DNA of 64,000 nt, from positions 1-64,000 of the IMG/VR virus record IMGVR_UViG_3300017719_000004, one strand, 5' to 3'. Of this stretch, positions 16,069-23,100 are shown piece by piece. The translations under genes were made by a program, and so were the position numbers. Position 1 is the first letter of the stretch. The number at the start of each line of letters is the position of its first letter. Source of the stretch: a virus. The notes under the pieces were generated by a model that was not told the DNA's origin, made no database searches, and worked only from the letters and a program-made list of their open reading frames with translations.

Positions 16069-16210
16069 GTTCTTTTTTCACCAAAGTAAATGAGTTGTCA
16101 TCATTAGGAATCCATTCTAACAAATCCCCTTCTTTCCATCCAATCTCTTCAAGAAACTTTTCGGGGAATGTTAGAATTCCGTTTTCATCAACGGTCAAAG
16201 TAGTTTTCAT
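16061..16210 (-). CDS. AbrB/SpoVT-like (swapped-hairpin) small DNA-binding protein, 49 aa
   Basis: The ATG is at 16210 and the frame ends TAA at 16061-16063. The sequence M-K-T-T-L-T-V-D-E-N-G-I-L-T-F-P then F-L-E-E-I-G-W-K-E-G-D-L-L-E-W matches the beta-hairpin pattern of AbrB/MazE antitoxin-like domains (the V-D-x-x-G-x-I/L...P and L-G/W-x-x-G-D motifs). It overlaps gene 44 by eight bases and the preceding gene by four. Such a protein could be a transcription regulator of the replisome operon or a solitary antitoxin; no toxin gene is next to it. Confidence 0.65.
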   Translation of the reverse strand: MKTTLTVDENGILTFPEKFLEEIGWKEGDLLEWIPNDDNSFTLVKKEHA

Positions 16211-16362
16211 TGAGAATAATTAATAACAAATTTATCTTTTAAGTGCCAGTGAATATCATCATGCACTTGTTGCATTGCATTGTGTTTGATTGCCCAGTAA
16301 TCATCATCCTCGTTGATGAGGACAGTGACTTGGGTTTTCACATCAACCCTAATTGCTTTCAT
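16207..16362 (-). CDS. Small hypothetical protein (51 aa)
   Basis: The ATG at 16362 overlaps the upstream stop (TAATG), and its stop overlaps the AbrB-like start (ATGA), so the linkage on both sides supports a real gene. It has one beta-strand-rich stretch (A-I-R-V-D-V-K-T-Q-V-T-V-L-I) followed by an acidic turn and a helix with several His. Family not recognised. Confidence 0.6.
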   Translation of the reverse strand: MKAIRVDVKTQVTVLINEDDDYWAIKHNAMQQVHDDIHWHLKDKFVINYSQ

Positions 16363-16874
16363 TACACCCACTCAGGTTTACGGTTGGGGAGACGAAGATA
16401 ATTATCGCACACCCATGGTTTAGATGCAACATACATCTTATATTTGTCAAAGATGGATATTGAAGTGTCAAGCTTGAACTCATCAGGTCCTGCAAAGACA
16501 AAAGGAGTGTGATCATCCCACTTCACATAAGGAATGATCTCGTCAGCAGCAAGGAGAGTCCTATAGCAGGTATGGTTTTTTCCATACCGATTGTAATACT
16601 CGTCACATAATGCAACACCATGCTCAAGCAACCAGCGAGCATTTGCTATAGTCTCGTTTGCCCACTTAGTGCAGGGGTGATTACGGAACGCTCCTTTCTC
16701 TGTAGCATAGGCGTTGCCATCTGCCTTAGGCAAAGTACCATAACCATGGCCCCACTTGTCTGAGGCGACTATAGCGAGCATCTGGCAGGTCTCCAGAGGC
16801 ATCTTGACAATGTGCTTGTCGGGTAGAACCTCAGCAGACTTGTGAGGAGATTCATCCGTAACAAAGATATTCAT
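16362..16874 (-). CDS. Conserved phage protein of unknown function (170 aa)
   Basis: Begins M-N-I-F-V-T-D-E-S-P followed by D-K-H-I-V-K-M-P-L-E-T-C-Q-M-L-A. This resembles a group of phage proteins starting M-N-I-F-V-L-D with a conserved D-K-H-V-V-K-M that I know only as uncharacterised. Conserved His/Cys/Trp residues (N-H-P-C-T-K-W, K-N-H-T-C-Y) suggest a catalytic or metal-binding pocket; inference. It overlaps both neighbours by a few bases. Confidence 0.7.
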   Translation of the reverse strand: MNIFVTDESPHKSAEVLPDKHIVKMPLETCQMLAIVASDKWGHGYGTLPKADGNAYATEKGAFRNHPCTKWANETIANARWLLEHGVALCDEYYNRYGKNHTCYRTLLAADEIIPYVKWDDHTPFVFAGPDEFKLDTSISIFDKYKMYVASKPWVCDNYLRLPNRKPEWV

Positions 16875-17419
16875 ACCAAATTAAACGAGATAATGACCCT
16901 TTCTTCTATACTATCATGTGGAGGAGCCATGTGCATCAGGTTAGAAGGGAAGATTATTAAATCACCTTCTTTGCATGCAATGGAATTACATGCATGAGTT
17001 CCAGTCTCGTCATTGAACGGAGAAAAGAAAAGAGTGCCTGAGTGATCCTCAGACATTTTAGCATAAAAAACACAAGAGTACCCTAGAGCCCCATGATCAT
17101 GGGGGACATGATAATCTCTTGCGTTATACCTCTGACACCACATATTAGAGATGCCAGTAAATTTATAAAATGATATCTTACAGAATTCTTGTAGGTATGG
17201 TTCTAATATTTTAAAAATATTTTCCTTGTACTTAGCATCAGTCTCTTCAAAATAATCTGTAAATCCAATATGCTTTTCTGCATCATTTGAAGAAGGGATG
17301 GAAAGGAGAATGCTCTCCTTAACCTGTTCCCATTCTCTAATAAAATATTGAGTTACAGAAATCTTAAACAGATCAACCTTCGTATGTTGAATCTGGTTCA
17401 AGTGCGATGAAGTAATCAA
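16871..17419 (-). CDS. Putative 2OG-Fe(II) oxygenase
   Basis: The double-stranded beta-helix pattern is visible: H-V-P-H-D-H-G at residues 104-110 supplies the first iron ligands, L-M-H-M at 161-164 the distal His, and E-R-V-I-I-S-F-N at 173-180 the 2OG-binding Arg. The start is uncertain: no ATG fits, and the TTG at 17419 used here overlaps gene 45 by 47 bases. Starts at 17401 (TTG) or just after the gene 45 stop are alternatives. Substrate unknown. Confidence 0.65.
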   Translation of the reverse strand: MITSSHLNQIQHTKVDLFKISVTQYFIREWEQVKESILLSIPSSNDAEKHIGFTDYFEETDAKYKENIFKILEPYLQEFCKISFYKFTGISNMWCQRYNARDYHVPHDHGALGYSCVFYAKMSEDHSGTLFFSPFNDETGTHACNSIACKEGDLIIFPSNLMHMAPPHDSIEERVIISFNLV

Positions 17420-18044
17420 GGTTATAATTTGAATTAGTAAACTTAGAAAGAAGTTTCTTTGAAATTACGACATCGTAAGATCCAGGAATCAACTTGATGT
17501 TTTCAATCTTAAAGTTAAACTCAAAGGTCTTGTCAGTCTGACCAACAATCAAAGCATACTCATTAGAATTATCGTTCTTCTTATCACGGACGGTAAGAGT
17601 AATATTTTTACCATCACCGACAGCAGCTAAGTCAGGTAGTTGATAAACAGAAGATGCTTTCAGAAGCTTAGCAAGTTGTGACGATTCTAATTGAAAACGA
17701 ACATCAATGCTAGGAAGAGAGATTTCTTTTTCAGGGGGAGTGATAATGACATCAGGATCGGCAAAAGCAAACTTAACCTTAGTGCTCTTACCCTCACGGA
17801 TGATCATATAAGAGTCATGCTTGAGATCAATGTCAGGATCATTCATAAGACCCACACCGTTCAAAAACTGAGGTAGATCATAGATACCAAAGTCCTTCTC
17901 AAAGTTTTCGTCAACTTCTGCTTCTGCAAGAATGTTCTTCATTACAGAAATAGTACGGAGCTTAGATCCCTTCTTTACCAGAATAGACTGGTTGATAGAA
18001 GAAAAGTTTTCAAGCAAATCAATAGTTTTATCAGAAAGTTTCAT
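17373..18044 (-). CDS. 45: Sliding clamp gp45
   Basis: The trimeric processivity clamp for gp43, which in T4 also co-activates late transcription with gp55 and gp33. The start ATG at 18044 gives M-K-L-S-D-K-T-I-D-L-L-E-N-F-S-S-I-N, aligning with the T4 N-terminus; a GTG two codons earlier is rejected. The end A-L-E-P-D-S-T-Y also matches T4 (A-L-E-A-D-S-T). 223 residues against 228. It overlaps the DUF3310 gene upstream by 14 bases. Confidence 0.96.
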   Translation of the reverse strand: MKLSDKTIDLLENFSSINQSILVKKGSKLRTISVMKNILAEAEVDENFEKDFGIYDLPQFLNGVGLMNDPDIDLKHDSYMIIREGKSTKVKFAFADPDVIITPPEKEISLPSIDVRFQLESSQLAKLLKASSVYQLPDLAAVGDGKNITLTVRDKKNDNSNEYALIVGQTDKTFEFNFKIENIKLIPGSYDVVISKKLLSKFTNSNYNLDYFIALEPDSTYEG

Positions 18045-18501
18045 ATCCACGCTCGATAGTCTCCTGGTCTAAGCCATAAAAGTGATAGAGAAGAACAGCA
18101 TAATGGATGATCTTCTTGATGTCCATTCTAGCAGATCCCTTCTTGTTATAACGGGATGCATACTTAAGAATGTTGCCACGACAGAACGCAGCACCGTCTC
18201 CACAGGATTCAATCAGATCAAGTGTCTGAATGCCGTTGGAAGCATTGTAGTGAGCACGATATGTGCCACTGATGTATTCTTTTACCTCTTCAAGAATTTT
18301 GTCTTCGTCATACTTATAAACATTCTTATACTGTTTAGGTTTTTCAACCTCATCGTTTTGCTTAGGCCAAGTAAACCCATCTGCAGTCAATTCATAATCA
18401 TTGTTTTCTGGAGTGTATTCAAATCCACCATTTTGTTTTACCCATTCAAGCTCGTCATCTGGACCGTACATTTCATCATATAGAAAAGACCATGAACTCA
18501 T
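18031..18501 (-). CDS. DUF3310-domain protein
   Basis: The C-terminal half has the DUF3310 signature: Q-T-L-D-L-I-E-S, then F-C-R-G-N-I-L-K-Y-A-S-R-Y-N-K-K-G and K-K-I-I-H-Y-A-V-L-L-Y. This domain is common in phages and of unknown biochemistry. The N-terminal ~65 residues are acidic and low in hydrophobics. The start has a strong AAGGAGGT site. It leads directly into gene 45. Confidence 0.8.
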   Translation of the reverse strand: MSSWSFLYDEMYGPDDELEWVKQNGGFEYTPENNDYELTADGFTWPKQNDEVEKPKQYKNVYKYDEDKILEEVKEYISGTYRAHYNASNGIQTLDLIESCGDGAAFCRGNILKYASRYNKKGSARMDIKKIIHYAVLLYHFYGLDQETIERGYETF

Positions 18502-18513
18502 TGTAGCACCTCC

Positions 18514-19101
18514 TTAGGTAAATTGCAAGTCGCGTATATTAAAACTCATTGAGATTCTAGTCACATCACTTTTGAATGGATAGACGCAGTGAGGAAGGTC
18601 ACCAGGAAACATGTATAGGTCTCCTGTTTTTGGTGTTACTTTGGCATATCCAGGGCTGAAAGATGATTTACTATGGATAAACTCAAGCATGCCAGCAGCA
18701 AATGTATTAGTTTTATCAACCCACTGTTCCCGCTCTTTATCGATCTCCTCAGGAACATCAATGAATGCTACCACACTCAGATTACCATCATGAATGTGTA
18801 AAGGATTAAACTCATGCTGTTTCATGTAATTAATCCAAGGACCATTACCTAGATTATAAGTGAAATTGCCACCACCATGCCGAACCAGAGTACAGAATTC
18901 TATGATGTGGTATTCAACAAAACGGTTGAACGCAGGTTTGTCGTCTACAATTGCCTCATTTTGAATTTGGATATTGCCAGCAAGATCATAACCGACAGAT
19001 TCACTATCTGTAGATTTGCTAGCAATATCTTTGAGCATTGAAAGATGTTCCTCCGACATAGCAGTGTGATAAATCGGAGGACCAAAAAAGTTAAGAATCA
19101 T
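18514..19101 (-). CDS. Putative 2OG-Fe(II) oxygenase
   Basis: Residue pattern H-I-H-D-G near 102-106, L-P-H-C near 169-172 and T-R-I-S-M-S-F near 182-188 gives the H-x-(H/D)...H...R set of 2OG-dependent oxygenases, with the G-D-L-Y-M-F-P strand in the expected place. I chose the ATG at 19101, which overlaps cobS by 11 bases; an in-frame ATG at 19113 would add four residues. Substrate unknown. It is the last gene of the cobS unit. Confidence 0.7.
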   Translation of the reverse strand: MILNFFGPPIYHTAMSEEHLSMLKDIASKSTDSESVGYDLAGNIQIQNEAIVDDKPAFNRFVEYHIIEFCTLVRHGGGNFTYNLGNGPWINYMKQHEFNPLHIHDGNLSVVAFIDVPEEIDKEREQWVDKTNTFAAGMLEFIHSKSSFSPGYAKVTPKTGDLYMFPGDLPHCVYPFKSDVTRISMSFNIRDLQFT

Positions 19102-20161
19102 TTTCTTCAGCATTAAGAGTAAAATCTACATCAGCGTCAACTTTGTCATAGAGTTCTAGGAACGCCTGTTTTGTCTCATCATCAAAACGATTCACACAAA
19201 CTTCAATAGCTTTCTGCTTATCGTTCCAAATGGAATAAGCACGAGCAATGTGAACCAAACGGCGGGTAGAAATAACCTCCTCAATACCACCATCGTAGAA
19301 GGTCTTACGGATAATGTCTGCCCAGTCACAGAGACGCTTACAGAAGTCCTTATCACTACAGAGTGCTGTAAGAATCTTCTGCTCTACTGTGGATGGGGGA
19401 TAAGACTGCTCAAAGGTTACAGGGAACCTCTCAAGAAATGCTTCATTCAATACATTAGTACCAATAAAACGACCATCTTCAGATCCCTTACCTTTAGTAT
19501 TGGCAGTAGCTATTACATTGAATCCTTTTACGGGTTGAACATACTTACCAATCTTCTTCAAAAACACACCCTTGCCTTCAAGGATGGATTGGAGACAGAG
19601 GATTTTGTTAGATGCAAGATCAACTTCATCTAGAAGCAACACAGCTCCCCGTGAAAGAGCCTCCACGACGGGTCCATTATGCCAGACAGTTTCGCCATTA
19701 ACAAGACGAAACCCACCAATAAGATCATCTTCGTCAGTCTCAATTGTGATGTTAACACGAATGAGTTCTCTATTTAGAGAAGCACATGCTTGTTCGACAG
19801 AGAGTGTCTTACCATTACCAGAGAGTCCTGTGATAAAGCAAGGATAGAATTCACCTGATTTGATAATTTTTTTCACATCGGAAAAGTTACCAAAGGGAAC
19901 ATATTGAGGATCTTTGGGGGGAATAAGATTTTGAATTTCCAAAGAAGGAATGGCTGATGGTGCAGTGTAATTTTCTTCAAGCTTTTCTTGAATAGTCAAG
20001 TCCCATTTTCCACGAGAAACTTTAAACTGATCCAATCTCTTAGTAACTGTTTGATAGTTAGTTTCATTCAAAGCACACCATGCACGAATATCAGAACCAG
20101 TTACATTATCACCATAAAGTGCTTGGAGAGAAGTGCGGATGTAATCAGAAGATAGCGCCAT
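19091..20161 (-). CDS. cobS: CobS-like AAA+ ATPase (cobaltochelatase subunit homologue)
   Basis: A MoxR/CobS-type AAA+ protein: Walker A G-L-S-G-N-G-K-T near residue 109, Walker B L-L-L-D-E-V-D near 173, sensor-type A-T-A-N-T and a downstream arginine-rich lid. In bacteria CobS with CobT and CobN inserts cobalt into the corrin ring; cobS is near-universal in T4-like cyanophages. ATG at 20161 chosen (356 aa), preceded by TATAAT and short repeats. In-frame ATGs at 20230 and 20242 would add a 23-27 residue Ser/Pro-rich extension. A CobT-like partner is encoded just upstream. Confidence 0.9.
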   Translation of the reverse strand: MALSSDYIRTSLQALYGDNVTGSDIRAWCALNETNYQTVTKRLDQFKVSRGKWDLTIQEKLEENYTAPSAIPSLEIQNLIPPKDPQYVPFGNFSDVKKIIKSGEFYPCFITGLSGNGKTLSVEQACASLNRELIRVNITIETDEDDLIGGFRLVNGETVWHNGPVVEALSRGAVLLLDEVDLASNKILCLQSILEGKGVFLKKIGKYVQPVKGFNVIATANTKGKGSEDGRFIGTNVLNEAFLERFPVTFEQSYPPSTVEQKILTALCSDKDFCKRLCDWADIIRKTFYDGGIEEVISTRRLVHIARAYSIWNDKQKAIEVCVNRFDDETKQAFLELYDKVDADVDFTLNAEENDS

Positions 20162-20183
20162 GGTGTCTTTCGTTGATGTAGTT

Positions 20184-20220
20184 ATTATAGGGCAGAGTGG
20201 GGCAGAGTCAGGGGCAGAGT
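20184..20220 (-). repeat. Three short direct repeats abutting a TATAAT box
   Basis: On the minus strand ACTCTGCCC occurs three times (20212-20220, 20200-20208, 20190-20198) with 12- and 10-base spacing, and the last copy directly abuts TATAAT (20184-20189). There is no -35 box. One-turn-of-helix spacing next to a -10 suggests an activator or repressor site for cobS. The same bases would encode S-A-P-D-S-A-P if translation began further upstream. Confidence 0.4.
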
Positions 20221-20222
20221 GG

Positions 20223-20375
20223 TCAGTCATCAAATCGTCCATACTTGTACTTCATTGCTTGAAGAAACCAAGCATCGGTAAGAGACTTAGGACCATGTAT
20301 TAATATTTGCACTTGTCTTTCTTTGAGAGATGGATCTGCCAGAGCTCTCTTTTTCCATTCCTGAATGTCTTTCAT
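20223..20375 (-). CDS. Small hypothetical protein (50 aa)
   Basis: The ATG at 20375 overlaps the stop of the VWA protein (ATGA). The product is basic and helical at the start (I-Q-E-W-K-K-R-A-L-A-D-P) with a mid segment Q-V-Q-I-L-I-H-G-P-K-S-L. No family recognised. Its position between the CobT-like and CobS-like genes suggests an accessory role, but this is inference. Confidence 0.55.
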   Translation of the reverse strand: MKDIQEWKKRALADPSLKERQVQILIHGPKSLTDAWFLQAMKYKYGRFDD

Positions 20376-22486
20376 GCTACCAAAGAAATAAATTCATTTA
20401 AAATTCTCTTGTTCATTTTTTTACTAGACAAGGATCTTTTAAAAGCATTTTTTATAGTTGCCTTTGATGCTCCAGTGTTAACAGCAAACTCAGTACTATT
20501 AGAAAGAGATGAATTACCCACAACAAAGTAGGAATCATATCCAGCATTTTTAATAGTAAAGGTTTTTTCTTTCCTCCAACTACGGATTGCTTTCTCTTGA
20601 TCTTCCCATCTATCAATGTATTGACGGATCATTGCCGAGTAAGACCCTCCGTGTTCCAAAATACGAAATCCAATAAAGTTTGTATTAGGGAAAGTTTCTT
20701 TTAAGTCAGTCAACATACACTTAGTAAACTGAGAGTAGATCCAAGAGAGAGGACGAACCGTTCCAGTTTTAAGATTTCTAAGAATAGTACTGTCACCAAT
20801 CCTACGATTACGAACACTATAATCACATTCCCAACTACGCTTCATCATGACAGTCCGAGAGGGAACTTGTGCTTCACCATCGGTAAGAATAACACAATTT
20901 ATTTTCTGCACTCCATTCCTTTTTTTAAAGTCAGGAATAATATAATGAAGAGTTATGATAGCTTCATTTAAAGGAGTACCTGATAAGTATAGACGAGCAG
21001 GACAAAGCCCAGAATGATCTGTAAAGGAGCTAGCAAGTCTCCAAATATTCATCATTTGACGATTAGCACTAGCATTATTTACATTACTAGTCAAAAGATT
21101 GAGCATGGAAAACTCATCACTAACAGATATCGTACCTTCTTTCTTTTCAATATTAGAGAAACGACCCGCTTTATAATTCCATTCAGAAGTAAATGCATAT
21201 ACATCATAAGGAATACCTACCTTACGACAGAACCAGATCAAATTATAGAGTTGTTTAATAGTTGGGATGAGAGAATTTGCCATAGATCCAGACCAATCCA
21301 AAACAAAAATTAATCCATGGTTCTTACCATCTGGAGTAGTAGTAACTTTTTTAAAAAGATCTTCATTATATTTGTAGGTATGCAGCTTAGAGCAATCCAA
21401 AACTCCAGTACGACTAGTTGTTGCACGAGCATAAGAATCTGCAGACTTCTTACATTCAAATTCTTTAATCAAATAATTAACTTCTTTGTTTGAATCTTTC
21501 TTAAATTTTTTAAATTCATCATCTTGACGAGCTAGCATATCAGTATAGTATGAGTGATATTCTTTACGCTCCTCAAACCACCTTTGCCATTCTTCCTCAG
21601 CATATTCGTGAATTTCTTTAGCAGAAATAACAGTATGATTCAAATCGATCTTAGGAATTGTCACATAATTATTTTCATGAACTTCCATATCAGCAAGATT
21701 CTTTAGATGATTCTCAAATGCCTCAGCAGTTTTAGACTCTTGTTCATCAACGGTCTCATCATCTTCACTTCCAGTTTCATCAGACTCGCTCGGTACTTGC
21801 TCGGTAACTTGCTCGGTCTCTCTATTCTCTTCCTCCCTTTTCGCTGCTTCTTCCAGCATCTCTTCATGCGTCATACCTTCTTGCTCAACTTCACTAGTAG
21901 TATTTCCCACTTGTGGTTGGATTTCTGGAGTGGAAGGTTCGTCATTCACAAAATCATTTAAAAGCTTTGCTGCCATCAAAGCGTCATCAAAAGTCTCAGC
22001 ATTTTCAACGGCATCAACAACTACCATCTCTTTCTCAGAGAATTCAATATTGACATGAGTGCCCAGTTTAAAATGCAAATTTATCCTATCAGCAAAAGAA
22101 AACTTATCTAAATCCTCACCTTCAATATCGAAGAAGTCACTATCATTAAGGTCAGAATATCCACGATAAAATGTCTTACAAAGACCAGCATACCTACGCT
22201 TCATCAACTTTTCAATGCGAGCATCTTCAGTAATGTTCACAAAAGTTTGAGGTACATCACTCCATTCTAATTCTACAGACCAATTCCTAGGGTCTGTGAA
22301 TAGAGCATGACCAACCTCATGAGATACCAAGAGATCATATACATCAACCGAAGATATCTTCCAATTAGGTAGAGTTAGTACACGACGAACTACATCAAAC
22401 TGAGCAGTCTCAACAGCACGATGCTCAACAATTAGATTCTCAGTAGCGAGCAATCGTGCCAGTTTGCCTTTGATCTCGTGGAACAT
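20372..22486 (-). CDS. CobT-like VWA-domain protein with HExxH motif
   Basis: 704 residues. The N-terminus contains S-H-E-V-G-H-A-L-F (HExxH at 56-60), the basis for the name peptidase given to such cyanophage proteins. An acidic low-complexity middle (about 215-265) and a C-terminal von Willebrand A domain with the MIDAS D-W-S-G-S-M near residue 395 match CobT architecture, where an acidic linker precedes the VWA domain. AAA+ and VWA partners of the MoxR/CobST type remodel metal-insertion complexes, so this protein probably partners the adjacent CobS. Start has GAGAGAGG. Confidence 0.8.
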   Translation of the reverse strand: MFHEIKGKLARLLATENLIVEHRAVETAQFDVVRRVLTLPNWKISSVDVYDLLVSHEVGHALFTDPRNWSVELEWSDVPQTFVNITEDARIEKLMKRRYAGLCKTFYRGYSDLNDSDFFDIEGEDLDKFSFADRINLHFKLGTHVNIEFSEKEMVVVDAVENAETFDDALMAAKLLNDFVNDEPSTPEIQPQVGNTTSEVEQEGMTHEEMLEEAAKREEENRETEQVTEQVPSESDETGSEDDETVDEQESKTAEAFENHLKNLADMEVHENNYVTIPKIDLNHTVISAKEIHEYAEEEWQRWFEERKEYHSYYTDMLARQDDEFKKFKKDSNKEVNYLIKEFECKKSADSYARATTSRTGVLDCSKLHTYKYNEDLFKKVTTTPDGKNHGLIFVLDWSGSMANSLIPTIKQLYNLIWFCRKVGIPYDVYAFTSEWNYKAGRFSNIEKKEGTISVSDEFSMLNLLTSNVNNASANRQMMNIWRLASSFTDHSGLCPARLYLSGTPLNEAIITLHYIIPDFKKRNGVQKINCVILTDGEAQVPSRTVMMKRSWECDYSVRNRRIGDSTILRNLKTGTVRPLSWIYSQFTKCMLTDLKETFPNTNFIGFRILEHGGSYSAMIRQYIDRWEDQEKAIRSWRKEKTFTIKNAGYDSYFVVGNSSLSNSTEFAVNTGASKATIKNAFKRSLSSKKMNKRILNEFISLVA

Positions 22487-22508
22487 GCTACCTCTCTCGT
22501 ATGTACCT

Positions 22509-22514
22509 ATTATA
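22509..22514 (-). promoter_or_regulatory. TATAAT promoter element before the CobT-like gene
   Basis: TATAAT directly follows the T-run of the terminator, with the start codon 23 bases downstream. No good -35 box is seen at 16-18 bases. Confidence 0.35.
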
Positions 22515-22537
22515 AAACCCCTGACAGTAGTCAGAGG
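22513..22537 (-). terminator. Intrinsic terminator after the 2OG oxygenase gene
   Basis: Minus-strand 8-bp stem CCTCTGAC/GTCAGGGG (one G-T pair) with a 4-base loop followed by TTTTAT. It separates the recombination unit from the CobT/CobS unit. Confidence 0.7.
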
Positions 22538-22563
22538 TCTTTAGTGGACAGTTTGTAATGCGT

Positions 22564-23097
22564 CTACCTACCCATCATACAAGCAACACTAACTCTCCAG
22601 AAAGGAGTATCTACTTTGATAGGAAGAGCATCATGAAGTTCGTTTGATCTAAAGACAACAAAATCTCCAGGCTCAAAAGTATAAGTACGATCCTCTATTT
22701 GTAGTTCACCTCCCCATGAGGGGTCCCATTGAGGAGTAAGAAATCCAACAACGCTCCAAATGTATTTACCTTTAGCATCACCGTCTGTATGGAAGACAGA
22801 AATATTTCCTTTTCTTTGTGCGTTGAATCCAATCGCACCTAGTGATCCAACTGGTAAAGTAAACCCATACTCTTCTTGTATTCTATCACGAAGAACACTC
22901 ATCAAACAAATAAAGTATCCAGATAAGAAAGGACTGTGCATACCATTAGCATCCATAGCCACTGTTCTTGGATAATGCGTAAGTGGATCATCAATACCGC
23001 CATAAGCGCCACCAATTTTCCAAGTCGCTTCTCCCATCAAGTGCCCATATACTTGTTCGACATCAGCTTTAGATAAAAGATTTTTTACAATGTACAT
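22564..23097 (-). CDS. 2OG-Fe(II) oxygenase (prolyl 4-hydroxylase-like)
   Basis: 177 residues with a clear catalytic set: H-T-D at 103-105, distal H155 in N-E-L-H, and R168 in W-R-V-S-V for 2-oxoglutarate; the conserved G-x-L and F-E-P-G-D strands lie between them. This is the most convincing member of the oxygenases in the window. The target (peptide, lipid or nucleobase) is unknown. It follows gene 46 by three bases and ends its operon before a terminator. Confidence 0.88.
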   Translation of the reverse strand: MYIVKNLLSKADVEQVYGHLMGEATWKIGGAYGGIDDPLTHYPRTVAMDANGMHSPFLSGYFICLMSVLRDRIQEEYGFTLPVGSLGAIGFNAQRKGNISVFHTDGDAKGKYIWSVVGFLTPQWDPSWGGELQIEDRTYTFEPGDFVVFRSNELHDALPIKVDTPFWRVSVACMMGR

Positions 23098-23100
23098 AAT

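Noticed and set aside
16061-16210. Full toxin-antitoxin system around the AbrB-like gene
   Set aside because: No toxin-like gene is adjacent; the neighbours are gene 44 and an unrelated 51-aa gene.
20162-20242. Extended CobS N-terminus from ATG at 20230 or 20242
   Set aside because: The extra residues are a low-complexity Ser/Pro tract encoded by the promoter-like repeats; the ATG at 20161 starts the conserved domain. Not excluded, only less likely.
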